NCBI RefSeq assembly: GCF_005886145.1
Contig: NZ_CP040504.1
Coordinates: 1,364,001-1,428,000 of the forward strand
Source: Neisseria sp. oral taxon 014 str. F0314
Lineage (GTDB): Bacteria > Pseudomonadota > Gammaproteobacteria > Burkholderiales > Neisseriaceae
Length of the DNA stretch: 64,000 nt
Direction of reading: 5' to 3'
Under the pieces are notes generated by a model. The model ran no database searches and was not told the origin of the DNA. It saw only the letters and a list, made by a program, of their open reading frames with translations. Shown here piece after piece: positions 55,796 to 64,000 of this stretch. The first letter of the stretch is position 1. The number at the start of each line of letters is the position of its first letter. Both the position numbers and the translations under genes were made by a program.

Positions 55796-57757
55796 ATGTC
55801 TTCCCGCTTCGCTTTTTTGTCGGCCCCTCCGCCGCCGCGTACCGCGCTGACGGTGCTGGCCGCCCTGCTCTGGGCCGCCCTGCCGCTGGTTTTCTCACTG
55901 CCTACCGCCGTCGTCCTGTTGTTTGCCGCCCTGCTGGCCGTGCGCGGCGCGCTGCTGTATGCGGGAATCGGCAAACTGCCCGCACCCGTATTGGCCCTGC
56001 TGGGCGTGTTGTCGGGCGTTTTGGTTTGGACGCAGCTCGGCACGGTGTTCGGGCGCGAGGGCGGCGTGGCGTTCCTGCTGCTGTTGGTAACGCTCAAAGC
56101 CTTTGAGAGCAGTTCGCAACGCGACTGGAACGTGCTTCTGCTGGCGATGTTGTTCCTTATCGGTTCGGCGGTGCTGTTCAACCAGAGCCTGCTTACCGGC
56201 CTCTGGCTGCTGGCGGCGCTGACGGCGGCGGCTGTGTGCCTGGCCGTATCGGCGGGCGGCCTCGGCTTGCGCGAAGCACTGCGTTGCGCCGCCTCGTCGC
56301 TGCTGGCGGTGCTGCCGCTGGCGGCGGTATTGTTCGTCAGCGTGCCGCGCATGAAAGAACCATTGTGGCGCATCCCGCAGGGCGGGCAGCAGGCGAAAAC
56401 GGGCTTGTCGGGCACCATGCAGCCGGGCAGCATCAGCAATCTGGTGCAAAGCGACGAATGGGTGGCCAACATCACCTTTTCAGACGGTCTCAAACCCCAA
56501 CCGCGCGATTTATACTGGCGCGCCATCATCATGAGCGATTTCGACGGCACGCGCTGGCAGGCCATGCCCGACTTTGCCGCCGACGGCGCGCCGCAGCTTC
56601 GGGTTTCGGAAGGCCGAGGCGTGCGCTACCAGATGATTATCCGCGACCAAAACGGCGCCCTGCCCGCCCTCGACTACCCCGCAGGCGTATTGCCGCAGGG
56701 GCTGGTACGGCGGCTGGGCGGCACCGTCCGCGCCGAACGCAGCCGCGAAGGCTTGCGCCGGCTGGATTTGCAGGCCGCACTGGGCGATACCCTGCCGCAC
56801 GCGCTCAACGAAGCCGAATACCGCCGTTACACGCGCCTGCCCGAAGGCAACCCGCAGACGCGCCGCCTCGCCGAAACATTGGCCAAGCAGTCTCCGACCG
56901 AACGCGCGTTCATCCGCAACGCCCTCAACCACTTCTCCCGCCGGCATTTCAGCTACACCCTGCGCCCGCCGACGACTGCCGGACGCAACAGCATCGACGA
57001 ATTTATGTTCGCCACCAGACAGGGTTTCTGCGAACACTACGCGCAGAGTTTCGCCGTCATCATGCGCGCCGCCGGCCTGCCCGCGCGGATTGTAACCGGC
57101 TATCAGGGCGCGGAATACAACCCGCAGGGCGGCTTCTGGCAAATCCGCGCCAAAGACGCCCACGCATGGACGGAGGTATGGCTTCCGAGCGAACAGGTTT
57201 GGCTGCGCGTCGACCCGACCGCCGCCGTTGCCGCCGTCCGTACCGAACAGGGTATCGGTTCCGCCCTGCCGCAAAACGACCGCGTGCTGATTGCCGATGA
57301 GTCTGCCTTCAGCCGCTGGCGCGACGCCGGCCAGTTTTACTGGCAGCAATGGGTGGTCAACTACGACCAAAGCCGCCAAAACAGCTTCTTCTCCCTGCTC
57401 GGCTTGGGCGGGTTCAACCTGAAAACGCTGTTGCTGTTCCTGCCCGCCGCACTCGCCGCCGCCCTGCTGCCGCTCTACCGCTGGCAGGCCAAAAACCGCA
57501 GCCGCGACCATCTGGAAGAAGGCTTCATGCTGCTGAAACTCGCCCTGCTCGGCGATGGCGGCGAATCCGTCCTCTCCGTTACCGCCGCCGAACTGAAAAA
57601 CCTGCTGCACGAAAACGGCATTCAGGACGGCGCGCTGGAAACGCTGCTGGCCGATTACGACAACCTGCGCTACGCCGGACTTCCGTCCGACCCGCGGGCG
57701 GAACGCCGCTGGTACCGCGCGGCGGTGAAAACGGCAAGGCGGTATCGGCAAAAGTAA
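55796..57757 (+). CDS. TgpA-like membrane transglutaminase (DUF3488)
   Basis: The 653-residue inner-membrane protein has about six N-terminal helices (to about residue 185), a periplasmic transglutaminase-like domain, then one more helix near 550 and a cytoplasmic tail. The Cys-His-Asp triad is visible in RQGFCEHYAQSFAVIMRAAG, DAHAWTEVWLP and RVDPTAAV. Related to Pseudomonas TgpA, which is essential there; its substrate is unknown. No MoxR ATPase or DUF58 partner gene, common beside such genes, lies in this window next to it. Confidence 0.9.
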   Translation: MSSRFAFLSAPPPPRTALTVLAALLWAALPLVFSLPTAVVLLFAALLAVRGALLYAGIGKLPAPVLALLGVLSGVLVWTQLGTVFGREGGVAFLLLLVTLKAFESSSQRDWNVLLLAMLFLIGSAVLFNQSLLTGLWLLAALTAAAVCLAVSAGGLGLREALRCAASSLLAVLPLAAVLFVSVPRMKEPLWRIPQGGQQAKTGLSGTMQPGSISNLVQSDEWVANITFSDGLKPQPRDLYWRAIIMSDFDGTRWQAMPDFAADGAPQLRVSEGRGVRYQMIIRDQNGALPALDYPAGVLPQGLVRRLGGTVRAERSREGLRRLDLQAALGDTLPHALNEAEYRRYTRLPEGNPQTRRLAETLAKQSPTERAFIRNALNHFSRRHFSYTLRPPTTAGRNSIDEFMFATRQGFCEHYAQSFAVIMRAAGLPARIVTGYQGAEYNPQGGFWQIRAKDAHAWTEVWLPSEQVWLRVDPTAAVAAVRTEQGIGSALPQNDRVLIADESAFSRWRDAGQFYWQQWVVNYDQSRQNSFFSLLGLGGFNLKTLLLFLPAALAAALLPLYRWQAKNRSRDHLEEGFMLLKLALLGDGGESVLSVTAAELKNLLHENGIQDGALETLLADYDNLRYAGLPSDPRAERRWYRAAVKTARRYRQK

Positions 57758-57817
57758 AACAGCAGTGCTCAGGCGTTATGGCGAAACGGCAGGCAGCCGA
57801 TATGGCAATTTCCGCCC

Positions 57818-58015
57818 CTATTTGCCCTTCGGATACCATTGCCTTGTCGGCGCACAACTGCCGCTATCGCCGCTGGTCGCATAATGGTCGCAGTTCGGAT
57901 CAAGCCGTTTGCCGGAGGAATAGGGTTTATCGGTCAAACCGTCCGTATCAAGAGAACCGCACGCACTCAACAAACCTGCGCAGAAAAGGGCCAAAAACCT
58001 TTTTGCCGTTACCAT
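57818..58015 (-). CDS. Small lipoprotein, function unknown
   Basis: From ATG 58015 the product is 65 residues with a lipoprotein signal (FLALFCAGLLSAC, Cys at about 19) and a short mature part with two more cysteines (NCDH, GSCAP). The AAAGGA before this ATG is too close. The frame extends upstream to an ATG at 58150 with an excellent GGAAGGAG, but that adds 45 residues before the signal peptide, partly translated DUS. I keep the short form with reserve. Confidence 0.6.
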   Translation of the reverse strand: MVTAKRFLALFCAGLLSACGSLDTDGLTDKPYSSGKRLDPNCDHYATSGDSGSCAPTRQWYPKGK

Positions 58016-58418
58016 TTCCTTTGCGGATGCAAACACGGCGGAACAAGGTCTGAAAACCGCGCCCAAGCAAACGCGGAAAAAATGGCGTTTCTGCGTGAAA
58101 CCGCCGTCTGAAATTTGCGCCGACCGCCGCATTTTAAGTTCCTGCATCATAAAAACTCCTTCCGTTAATTTAATAAATACGCGATTCAAGCCCCCGATGA
58201 AGAAGGCCCTGTCCGCTGAGACAACGATGCCGTTATTTCGTTTACTTTAATTTATGTTTTCCGCACATTCAAATGGACAATTCGGTTCGCCACGCCGACG
58301 CACCCATTAAGGACAGGCCGTCTGAAAACAGTTTTCAGACGGCCTGTCAAACCCAAGCAGAAGCGCCTGTTTTGCTTTACAATATAGCTCATTATTTTAT
58401 CTGTCTTTTCAAATTTCG
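58016..58418. other. Divergent intergenic region upstream of parC
   Basis: No firm gene. It contains the possible N-terminal extension of the lipoprotein (to 58150), a DUS inverted pair (58312-58348) and a possible parC promoter TTGCTT-17-TTTTAT (58372-58400), which is weak. Confidence 0.45.
58312..58348. terminator. DUS-pair hairpin upstream of parC
   Basis: GACAGGCCGTCTGAAAAC and its complement form an 18-base stem with no gene ending into it, so it may be mainly an uptake signal. Confidence 0.6.
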
Positions 58419-60728
58419 ATGAACGAGCAAGCCACCCTTTCCCCCGTCGGCGAAGACTACCTGCTATTAGGTCAGTACGCCGAACGCGCCTATCTCGAAT
58501 ACGCCATGAGCGTGGTCAAAGGCCGCGCGCTGCCTGAAGTTTCAGACGGCCAGAAGCCGGTGCAGCGGCGCATTTTGTTTGCCATGCGAGATATGGGTTT
58601 GACGGCGGGGGCGAAGCCGGTGAAATCGGCGCGCGTGGTTGGCGAAATTTTGGGTAAATACCACCCGCACGGCGACAGTTCCGCCTATGAGGCGATGGTG
58701 CGGATGGCGCAGGATTTTACCTTGCGCTATCCCTTAATCGACGGCATCGGCAACTTCGGTTCGCGCGACGGCGACGGGGCGGCGGCGATGCGTTACACCG
58801 AAGCGCGGCTGACGCCGATTGCGGAACTGCTGTTGTCCGAAATCAATCAGGGGACGGTGGATTTTGTGCCGAACTACGACGGCGCGTTTGACGAACCGCT
58901 GCACCTGCCCGCACGCCTGCCTATGGTGTTGCTCAACGGTGCGTCAGGCATCGCGGTGGGCATGGCAACCGAAATTCCGTCACACAATTTGAACGAAGTC
59001 ACACAGGCGGCGATTGCGTTGTTGAAAAAGCCGACGCTGGAAACCGCCGACCTGATGCAATATATTCCTGCTCCCGATTTTGCCGGCGGCGGTCAAATCA
59101 TCACGCCGGCGGACGAATTGCGCCGGATTTACGAAACCGGCAAAGGCAGCGTGCGCGTGCGTGCGCGTTACGAAATCGAGAAGCTGGCGCGCGGGCAATG
59201 GCGCATGATTGTGACCGAACTGCCGCCGAACGCCAATTCCGCCAAAATCCTTGCCGAAATCGAAGAGCAAACCAACCCGAAACCGAAAGCGGGTAAAAAG
59301 CAGCTCAACCAAGATCAGCTCAATACCAAAAAGCTGATGCTGGATTTAATCGACCGCGTGCGCGACGAGTCAGACGGCGAGCATCCCGTACGCCTTGTGT
59401 TTGAACCGAAATCCAGCCGCATCGATACCGATACCTTCATCAACACGCTGATGGCGCAGACTTCGCTGGAAGGCAATGTGTCCATGAACTTGGTGATGAT
59501 GGGGCTGGACAACCGTCCCGCGCAGAAAAACCTGAAAACGATTTTGCAGGAATGGCTGGATTTCCGCGTCGTGACCGTAACACGTCGTCTGAAATTCCGT
59601 TTGAACCAAGTGGAAAAACGGCTGCACATCCTCGAAGGCCGTCTGAAAGTCTTTCTGCACATCGACGAAGTGATTAAAGTCATCCGCGAATCAGACGACC
59701 CGAAAGCCGATTTGATGGCGGCGTTCGGGCTGACCGAAATCCAAGCCGAAGACATTTTGGAAATCCGCCTGCGCCAGTTGGCGCGTTTGGAAGGTTTCAA
59801 ACTCGAAAAAGAATTGAACGAGTTGCGCGAAGAACAAGGTCGTCTGAATATCCTTTTGGGTGACGAAAACGAAAAACGCAAGCTGATTATCAAAGAGATG
59901 CAAGCGGACATGAAACAGTTCGGCGACGCGCGCCGGACGCTGGTGGAAGAAGCCGGACGCGCCGTTCTGACGCAGACCACCGCCGATGAACCCATTACGC
60001 TGATTCTGTCGGAAAAAGGCTGGATACGCAGCCGTGCCGGACACAACCTTGATTTGAGCCAGACAGCGTTCAAAGAAGGCGACCGCCTCAAACAAACCCT
60101 CGAAGGCCGCACTGTTTTGCCTGTCGTCATTCTGGATTCATTGGGCAGAACCTACACCCTTGATGCCGCTGAAATCCCCGGCGGGCGTGGCGACGGCGTG
60201 CCGGTTTCATCGTTAATCGAGCTGCAAAACGGCGCGAAACCCGTCGCTATGCTCACAGGACAGCCCGAACAGCACTACCTGCTCTCAGGCAGCGGCGGCT
60301 ATGGCTTCATCGCCAAGCTGGGCGATATGGTCGGACGCGTGAAAGCGGGCAAAGTAGTGATGACCGTGGACAGCGGCGAAACCGTCCTGCCGCCGATTGC
60401 CGTCTATGCTTCCTCGCTCATCAATCCCGATTGCAAAATCGTACTGGCCAGCAGCGACCACCGCCTCTTGGCGTTCTCCATCGGTGAGCTCAAAGTCATG
60501 CCTAAAGGCCGTGGTTTGCAGTTGATGTCGCTGACCGACGGCGCATCGCTGGAACACACCGCCGTGATTTCCTCCGCCGAATTTACCGTCGAAACCGTCG
60601 GCAGGCGCGGCGCAGTCCACCAAGAACGCCTGCGCATCCGCGACATCGACGGCAAACGTGGTAAAAAAGGGAAAGTTTTGGAGATTTCAGGCCGTCTGAA
60701 AAGATTATCAGGCGTAGATTCTGTATAA
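58419..60728 (+). CDS. parC: Topoisomerase IV subunit A
   Basis: DNA-cleaving subunit that unlinks daughter chromosomes. The 769 residues have the GyrA/ParC core [21 protein letters not shown], catalytic Tyr126 in AAMRYTEAR, and a C-terminal beta-pinwheel. The quinolone-determining positions are wild type by the neisserial numbering: Asp86, Ser87, Ser88, Glu91. A DUS core is embedded in the SDGQ codons. No parE is adjacent. Confidence 0.96.
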   Translation: MNEQATLSPVGEDYLLLGQYAERAYLEYAMSVVKGRALPEVSDGQKPVQRRILFAMRDMGLTAGAKPVKSARVVGEILGKYHPHGDSSAYEAMVRMAQDFTLRYPLIDGIGNFGSRDGDGAAAMRYTEARLTPIAELLLSEINQGTVDFVPNYDGAFDEPLHLPARLPMVLLNGASGIAVGMATEIPSHNLNEVTQAAIALLKKPTLETADLMQYIPAPDFAGGGQIITPADELRRIYETGKGSVRVRARYEIEKLARGQWRMIVTELPPNANSAKILAEIEEQTNPKPKAGKKQLNQDQLNTKKLMLDLIDRVRDESDGEHPVRLVFEPKSSRIDTDTFINTLMAQTSLEGNVSMNLVMMGLDNRPAQKNLKTILQEWLDFRVVTVTRRLKFRLNQVEKRLHILEGRLKVFLHIDEVIKVIRESDDPKADLMAAFGLTEIQAEDILEIRLRQLARLEGFKLEKELNELREEQGRLNILLGDENEKRKLIIKEMQADMKQFGDARRTLVEEAGRAVLTQTTADEPITLILSEKGWIRSRAGHNLDLSQTAFKEGDRLKQTLEGRTVLPVVILDSLGRTYTLDAAEIPGGRGDGVPVSSLIELQNGAKPVAMLTGQPEQHYLLSGSGGYGFIAKLGDMVGRVKAGKVVMTVDSGETVLPPIAVYASSLINPDCKIVLASSDHRLLAFSIGELKVMPKGRGLQLMSLTDGASLEHTAVISSAEFTVETVGRRGAVHQERLRIRDIDGKRGKKGKVLEISGRLKRLSGVDSV

Positions 60729-60881
60729 TCACGCTATTAATATATCTATAAAATGAGTTATACTATCGGTATAATTTTTCTTAGAAACTGCGTCCGCTGG
60801 GGAGCGCAGAAAACTGAGCCGCAAGGCGACAAACGGGTATTTTTCCATAAATGATAAGAACAAAACAAACAGAGGATGCAA
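60729..60881 (+). promoter_or_regulatory. Leader and promoter region of pilS-pilR
   Basis: AT-rich with two TATAAT boxes (60724-60729, overlapping the parC stop, and 60770-60775). The second is part of the inverted repeat TTATAC-tatcg-GTATAA. A stem CTGCG/CGCAG follows (about 60787-60808). Which box is used cannot be told. Confidence 0.45.
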
Positions 60882-62459
60882 ATGAATAAAGGCATCCAAG
60901 AATTAGACAGTCTGAGCGAGCGCATCCCAGGCCTGATCAATATCGCCCGGATAGCCATCGTATTGTCTTTGGTCGTATTCAAAGTATTCAGCACCTACGC
61001 CGGTGGCGAAATAGCGGCAAGCTCTTTCCCGACAATAGAGTTTTACAGTTGGGCCACCGTATATTCCGTCTTAATCCTGCTCTCCATCTTCCGTCCCGAC
61101 TGGCAGGTGCAGTCGCTGGACCTGCCCAACGCCAGCGCAGTCGTCGATATTTCCATGATGATGATTCTGGTGTATATCGCCGGCGGGCTGGATTCGGGTT
61201 TCGGCATTTTGGTACTGCCTTTCGTGGCCACGTCATGCCTGCTCAGCTACGGGCACTACCCGATGCTGTACGCAGGCTACGCCTCCATGTTGTACCTGTT
61301 CAACCTTTTCCTCGGCAACGGCATCCGCTTCAATCCGCTAAGCTGGGACAGCCATTCCGTACTGACCGCCCTGCTGCTGATTGCCGCCAGCTATCTCGTC
61401 GCCATCCTGACCGCCTTTGCCGCCAAATATCTGGAGCAGGCCACCGAATCCGCCAGTAAACACCAGCTTGCCTACCGCCGTATCAGCGGCCTGAACCGCT
61501 TGGTGCTCAACCGCGTGCAAGAAGCCGTCATCGTCATCGACGCCACGCAGCGGGTATGGCTCTTCAACAAGCAGGCGAAAACTTACTTCCCCAGCTTGGC
61601 GGTTGACCAGCAGGAAGTCGTATTCAGTGAATTAGTTACCCGCTGGCAGTACCAGCCAGACAAAGCTTTTGAAACCGACATCCACATCTTCCAGCACGCC
61701 ATGCATGTCCGCGCCGTCCCCCTGATTCAGGAGCAGACCGAACTTTTGATGTTGTATGTCCGCTCGCTGCGCGAAGTGGCGGCGGAAGCCATGTCCACCA
61801 AACTTACCTCGTTAGGACAGCTTACCGCCAACCTCGCCCACGAAATCCGCAATCCGATGTCGGCCATCCGCCATGCCAGCGACCTGCTGCAAGACGGCGA
61901 AGAAGAAGACCCCGTCAAAACCAAGCTCTACGGCATCATCGACAGCAATATCCAACGCATCGATAAAATGCTGGAAGACGTATCCCTGCTCAACAAACGC
62001 GACAACATCAACCGTGAGCCGCTCAATCTGATGAAATTCTGGCTGGCGTTCAAGCAGGAATTCACGCTCAACAATCCCGATGCCGTCGGCTGCCTGCGCA
62101 TGAACATGGAAGGCAGCAACCTGACCGTGCTCGCCGATACCATGCACGTCCAGCAAATCATGTGGAACCTCTGCAATAACGCATGGCGCCACAGCCGCCA
62201 AAACGAAAACGCCATCACAGTATTAATCCGTCCGAGCGGCCGCATGCATATCTCCATTGTCGTCGCTGACAATGGCAAAGGCATTTCCGCAGAGGTGCGC
62301 GACCACCTGTTCGAACCGTTCTACACGACCGAAAAACAAGGTACGGGATTAGGCCTTTATGTCGCCCGCGAACTGGCGCACGCCAATATGGGCCAACTGC
62401 ATTACCATCCCGAAATGAACGGATTCGAGCTGATTTTACCGAGGGAATTAAATGAGTAA
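60882..62459 (+). CDS. pilS: Sensor histidine kinase PilS
   Basis: Membrane kinase that in other bacteria controls pilin transcription with PilR. From ATG 60882 (AGAGGA upstream) there are 525 residues: six membrane helices (to about 180), a PAS-like domain (about 205-290), the HisKA box NLAHEIRNPMSAIR with His320, and a HATPase domain with NNAWRHS, DNGKGIS and GTGLGL. Its stop overlaps the pilR start by 8 bases. All motifs are intact. Confidence 0.93.
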   Translation: MNKGIQELDSLSERIPGLINIARIAIVLSLVVFKVFSTYAGGEIAASSFPTIEFYSWATVYSVLILLSIFRPDWQVQSLDLPNASAVVDISMMMILVYIAGGLDSGFGILVLPFVATSCLLSYGHYPMLYAGYASMLYLFNLFLGNGIRFNPLSWDSHSVLTALLLIAASYLVAILTAFAAKYLEQATESASKHQLAYRRISGLNRLVLNRVQEAVIVIDATQRVWLFNKQAKTYFPSLAVDQQEVVFSELVTRWQYQPDKAFETDIHIFQHAMHVRAVPLIQEQTELLMLYVRSLREVAAEAMSTKLTSLGQLTANLAHEIRNPMSAIRHASDLLQDGEEEDPVKTKLYGIIDSNIQRIDKMLEDVSLLNKRDNINREPLNLMKFWLAFKQEFTLNNPDAVGCLRMNMEGSNLTVLADTMHVQQIMWNLCNNAWRHSRQNENAITVLIRPSGRMHISIVVADNGKGISAEVRDHLFEPFYTTEKQGTGLGLYVARELAHANMGQLHYHPEMNGFELILPRELNE

Positions 62460-64000
62460 GCTGCAAGACCCCGTATTGGTCGTCGATGACGAGGCAGACA
62501 TCCGCGACCTGATGGAAATGACACTGATGAAAATGGGTTTGCGCGTGCAAACCGCCGTCGGCGTGGAAGATGCCAAAGACAAACTCGACAACGACGATTA
62601 CTCGCTGGTGTTGACAGACATGCGTATGCCCGACGGTTCCGGCCTCGAAGTCGTGCAATACATCAACGAACTGATGCTTGACACCCCTGTCGCCGTCATC
62701 ACCGCCTTCGGCAATGCCGACCAAGCCGTCGAAGCCTTAAAGGCCGGCGCATTCGACTATCTGCAAAAACCGATTACCCTCTCGCAACTGCGATCCTTGG
62801 TCAAATCGGCGGTATCCGTTTCCGACCATGCCGAGGATGCGGCGCAGGCGCCGTCTGAAAAACCTCAGCCCGCTCCTGTCGCCGCAGCGTTCAACAAACC
62901 CAAAGCCCAGCCGCCCAAACCTGCCAAACGCGATTTGAGCGGTTCGGTTTCCATCCCCGAAAGCCTGCGTTCGATAAAAGAACGCTTCTCCAGCGGTGAA
63001 ATCGCCATACGTCCGAACGAAGAGCCTCCCGAACTTGGCGGCGAGGCGGATATGCCCCGGCTGCTCGGAATGTCGCCGCAGATGGTCGAAGTCCGCCACC
63101 TTATCCGGCGTTTGGCGCGCAGCGGCGTGCCCGTCTATATTTCCGGCGAATCCGGCACCGGTAAAGAACAGGCTGCGCGCACCATCCACGAACTTTCCGA
63201 CCGGGCCGACAAACCCTTCATTGCCGTCAACTGCGGCGCCATCCCCGAAAATCTGATGGAAAGCGAGTTTTTCGGTTACAAAAAAGGCAGCTTCACCGGT
63301 GCCGACCAAGACCGTCTCGGTTTCTTCCAACACGCCGACGGCGGTACTCTGTTCCTGGACGAAGTAGCCGATTTGCCGCTGGCGATGCAGGTCAAACTCC
63401 TGCGCGCCATTCAGGAAAAAGCCGTGCGGCGCATCGGCGACGCGCGGGAAACTTTCGTCGACGTCCGCATCATCTGCGCCACCCATAAAAATCTCGAAGC
63501 ACTCGTCGAAAGCGGCGCATTCCGCCAAGACTTATACTACCGCCTCAACGTCGTTACCCTGCACATGCCGCCCCTGCGCGAAATGCGCGAGGACATGGGC
63601 GCCCTGATTCTGTATCTGCTCTATAAACACCGCCACGGCACGCAAACCTACAAACTCAGCCCTAAAGCACAGGAAGCCTTACTGCATTACAGCTATCCCG
63701 GCAACTTCCGCGAGTTGGAAAACATCTTGGAACGTGCGGTGGCGCTGACGGTCGGACAGGTTATCCAACTGGACGATCTGCAAATCCAAAAAGCCCCCCT
63801 TCCCAAAGAGAATCACCAAAACGGAGATGTCACTTTAGATGACATCTCCGAATCGGAAGGGCAGCAAATGCAGCCGGAAAACTCATCCGCTCATGGCGCA
63901 CTTCCCCCTTTCGATCCCCGTACCATGCAGATTCAAGACTACCTCGACCAAATCGAACGCGACATCATCGAACAGGCTCTGCAACAAACCCGTTACAACC
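62452..64000 (+). CDS. pilR: Sigma54-dependent response regulator PilR (3' end beyond window)
   Basis: NtrC-family activator, 516 codons seen before the edge. The receiver domain has the acidic pocket VVDDE and phospho-Asp56 in LTDMRMPDGSG. A Pro/Ala-rich linker (about 125-195) contains a translated DUS (APSEKP). The AAA+ domain has Walker A GESGTGKE (232-239), the sigma54-contact loop GSFTGA and Walker B GGTLFLDEVADLP. The C-terminal Fis-type HTH has just begun at the window end. Starts inside pilS, so tightly coupled. Confidence 0.93.
   Translation, partial: MSKLQDPVLVVDDEADIRDLMEMTLMKMGLRVQTAVGVEDAKDKLDNDDYSLVLTDMRMPDGSGLEVVQYINELMLDTPVAVITAFGNADQAVEALKAGAFDYLQKPITLSQLRSLVKSAVSVSDHAEDAAQAPSEKPQPAPVAAAFNKPKAQPPKPAKRDLSGSVSIPESLRSIKERFSSGEIAIRPNEEPPELGGEADMPRLLGMSPQMVEVRHLIRRLARSGVPVYISGESGTGKEQAARTIHELSDRADKPFIAVNCGAIPENLMESEFFGYKKGSFTGADQDRLGFFQHADGGTLFLDEVADLPLAMQVKLLRAIQEKAVRRIGDARETFVDVRIICATHKNLEALVESGAFRQDLYYRLNVVTLHMPPLREMREDMGALILYLLYKHRHGTQTYKLSPKAQEALLHYSYPGNFRELENILERAVALTVGQVIQLDDLQIQKAPLPKENHQNGDVTLDDISESEGQQMQPENSSAHGALPPFDPRTMQIQDYLDQIERDIIEQALQQTRYN

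Overview
The window is chromosomal DNA from a commensal Neisseria. The main evidence is the DNA uptake sequence (DUS) AGGCCGTCTGAA, present in dozens of copies and mostly as inverted pairs that act as terminators after genes. At least nine copies of the AGGTCGTCTGAA variant and one AT-type word (ATGCCGTCTGAA, 47902-47913) also occur. This AG-dialect mixture fits the N. mucosa / N. subflava side of the genus rather than the meningococcus or gonococcus; the species is not resolved. dRS3-type inverted repeats (ATTCCC-N8-GGGAAT) support the genus call.

Layout. 0-6 kb: trpC, a YheT-like hydrolase, an RDD membrane protein, murJ and a 2-hydroxyacid dehydrogenase. 6-15.3 kb: a membrane-maintenance neighbourhood with a flotillin (YqiK-like), two unrecognised polytopic membrane proteins, YqiJ, an OsmC protein, two tandem PepSY-like proteins and a PspA/IM30 protein. 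Two genes here are visibly damaged. 15.6-21.4 kb: mnmG, followed by a 1.3-kb insert that lies between two 860-bp direct repeats of the mnmG 3' end. The insert holds a short-chain dehydrogenase, two gene fragments and DUS words of Kingella type. A KAP-family P-loop NTPase follows. 22.9-25.1 kb: rsmG, parA, rnhB.

25.6-38.2 kb is the classic envelope-biogenesis cluster, read leftwards: frr, uppS, cdsA, a SIMPL-domain gene, dxr, rseP, bamA, skp, lpxD, fabZ, lpxA, lpxB. It joins isoprenoid, undecaprenyl, phospholipid, lipid A and outer-membrane protein assembly functions. 38.7-46.6 kb: gyrB, then a likely iron-regulated type XI secretion locus with a secreted hemophilin-like cargo, a Slam (DUF560) outer-membrane translocon and a TonB-dependent receptor, with two Fur-box-like sites. 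46.7-50.7 kb: sspB-sspA and the cytochrome bc1 operon petABC. 50.8-64 kb: a Nif3-like protein, metR, mgtE, gpmA, a YfcZ-like protein, a TgpA-like transglutaminase, a small lipoprotein, parC, and pilS-pilR (pilR runs off the end).

The most noteworthy parts are the mnmG duplication with its foreign-dialect insert, the Slam/hemophilin-like/TonB-receptor locus, the PspA-flotillin neighbourhood with two decaying genes, a palindrome inside the likely gyrB promoter, and IS ends built into a DUS terminator. No tRNA, rRNA or CRISPR array was seen by eye.
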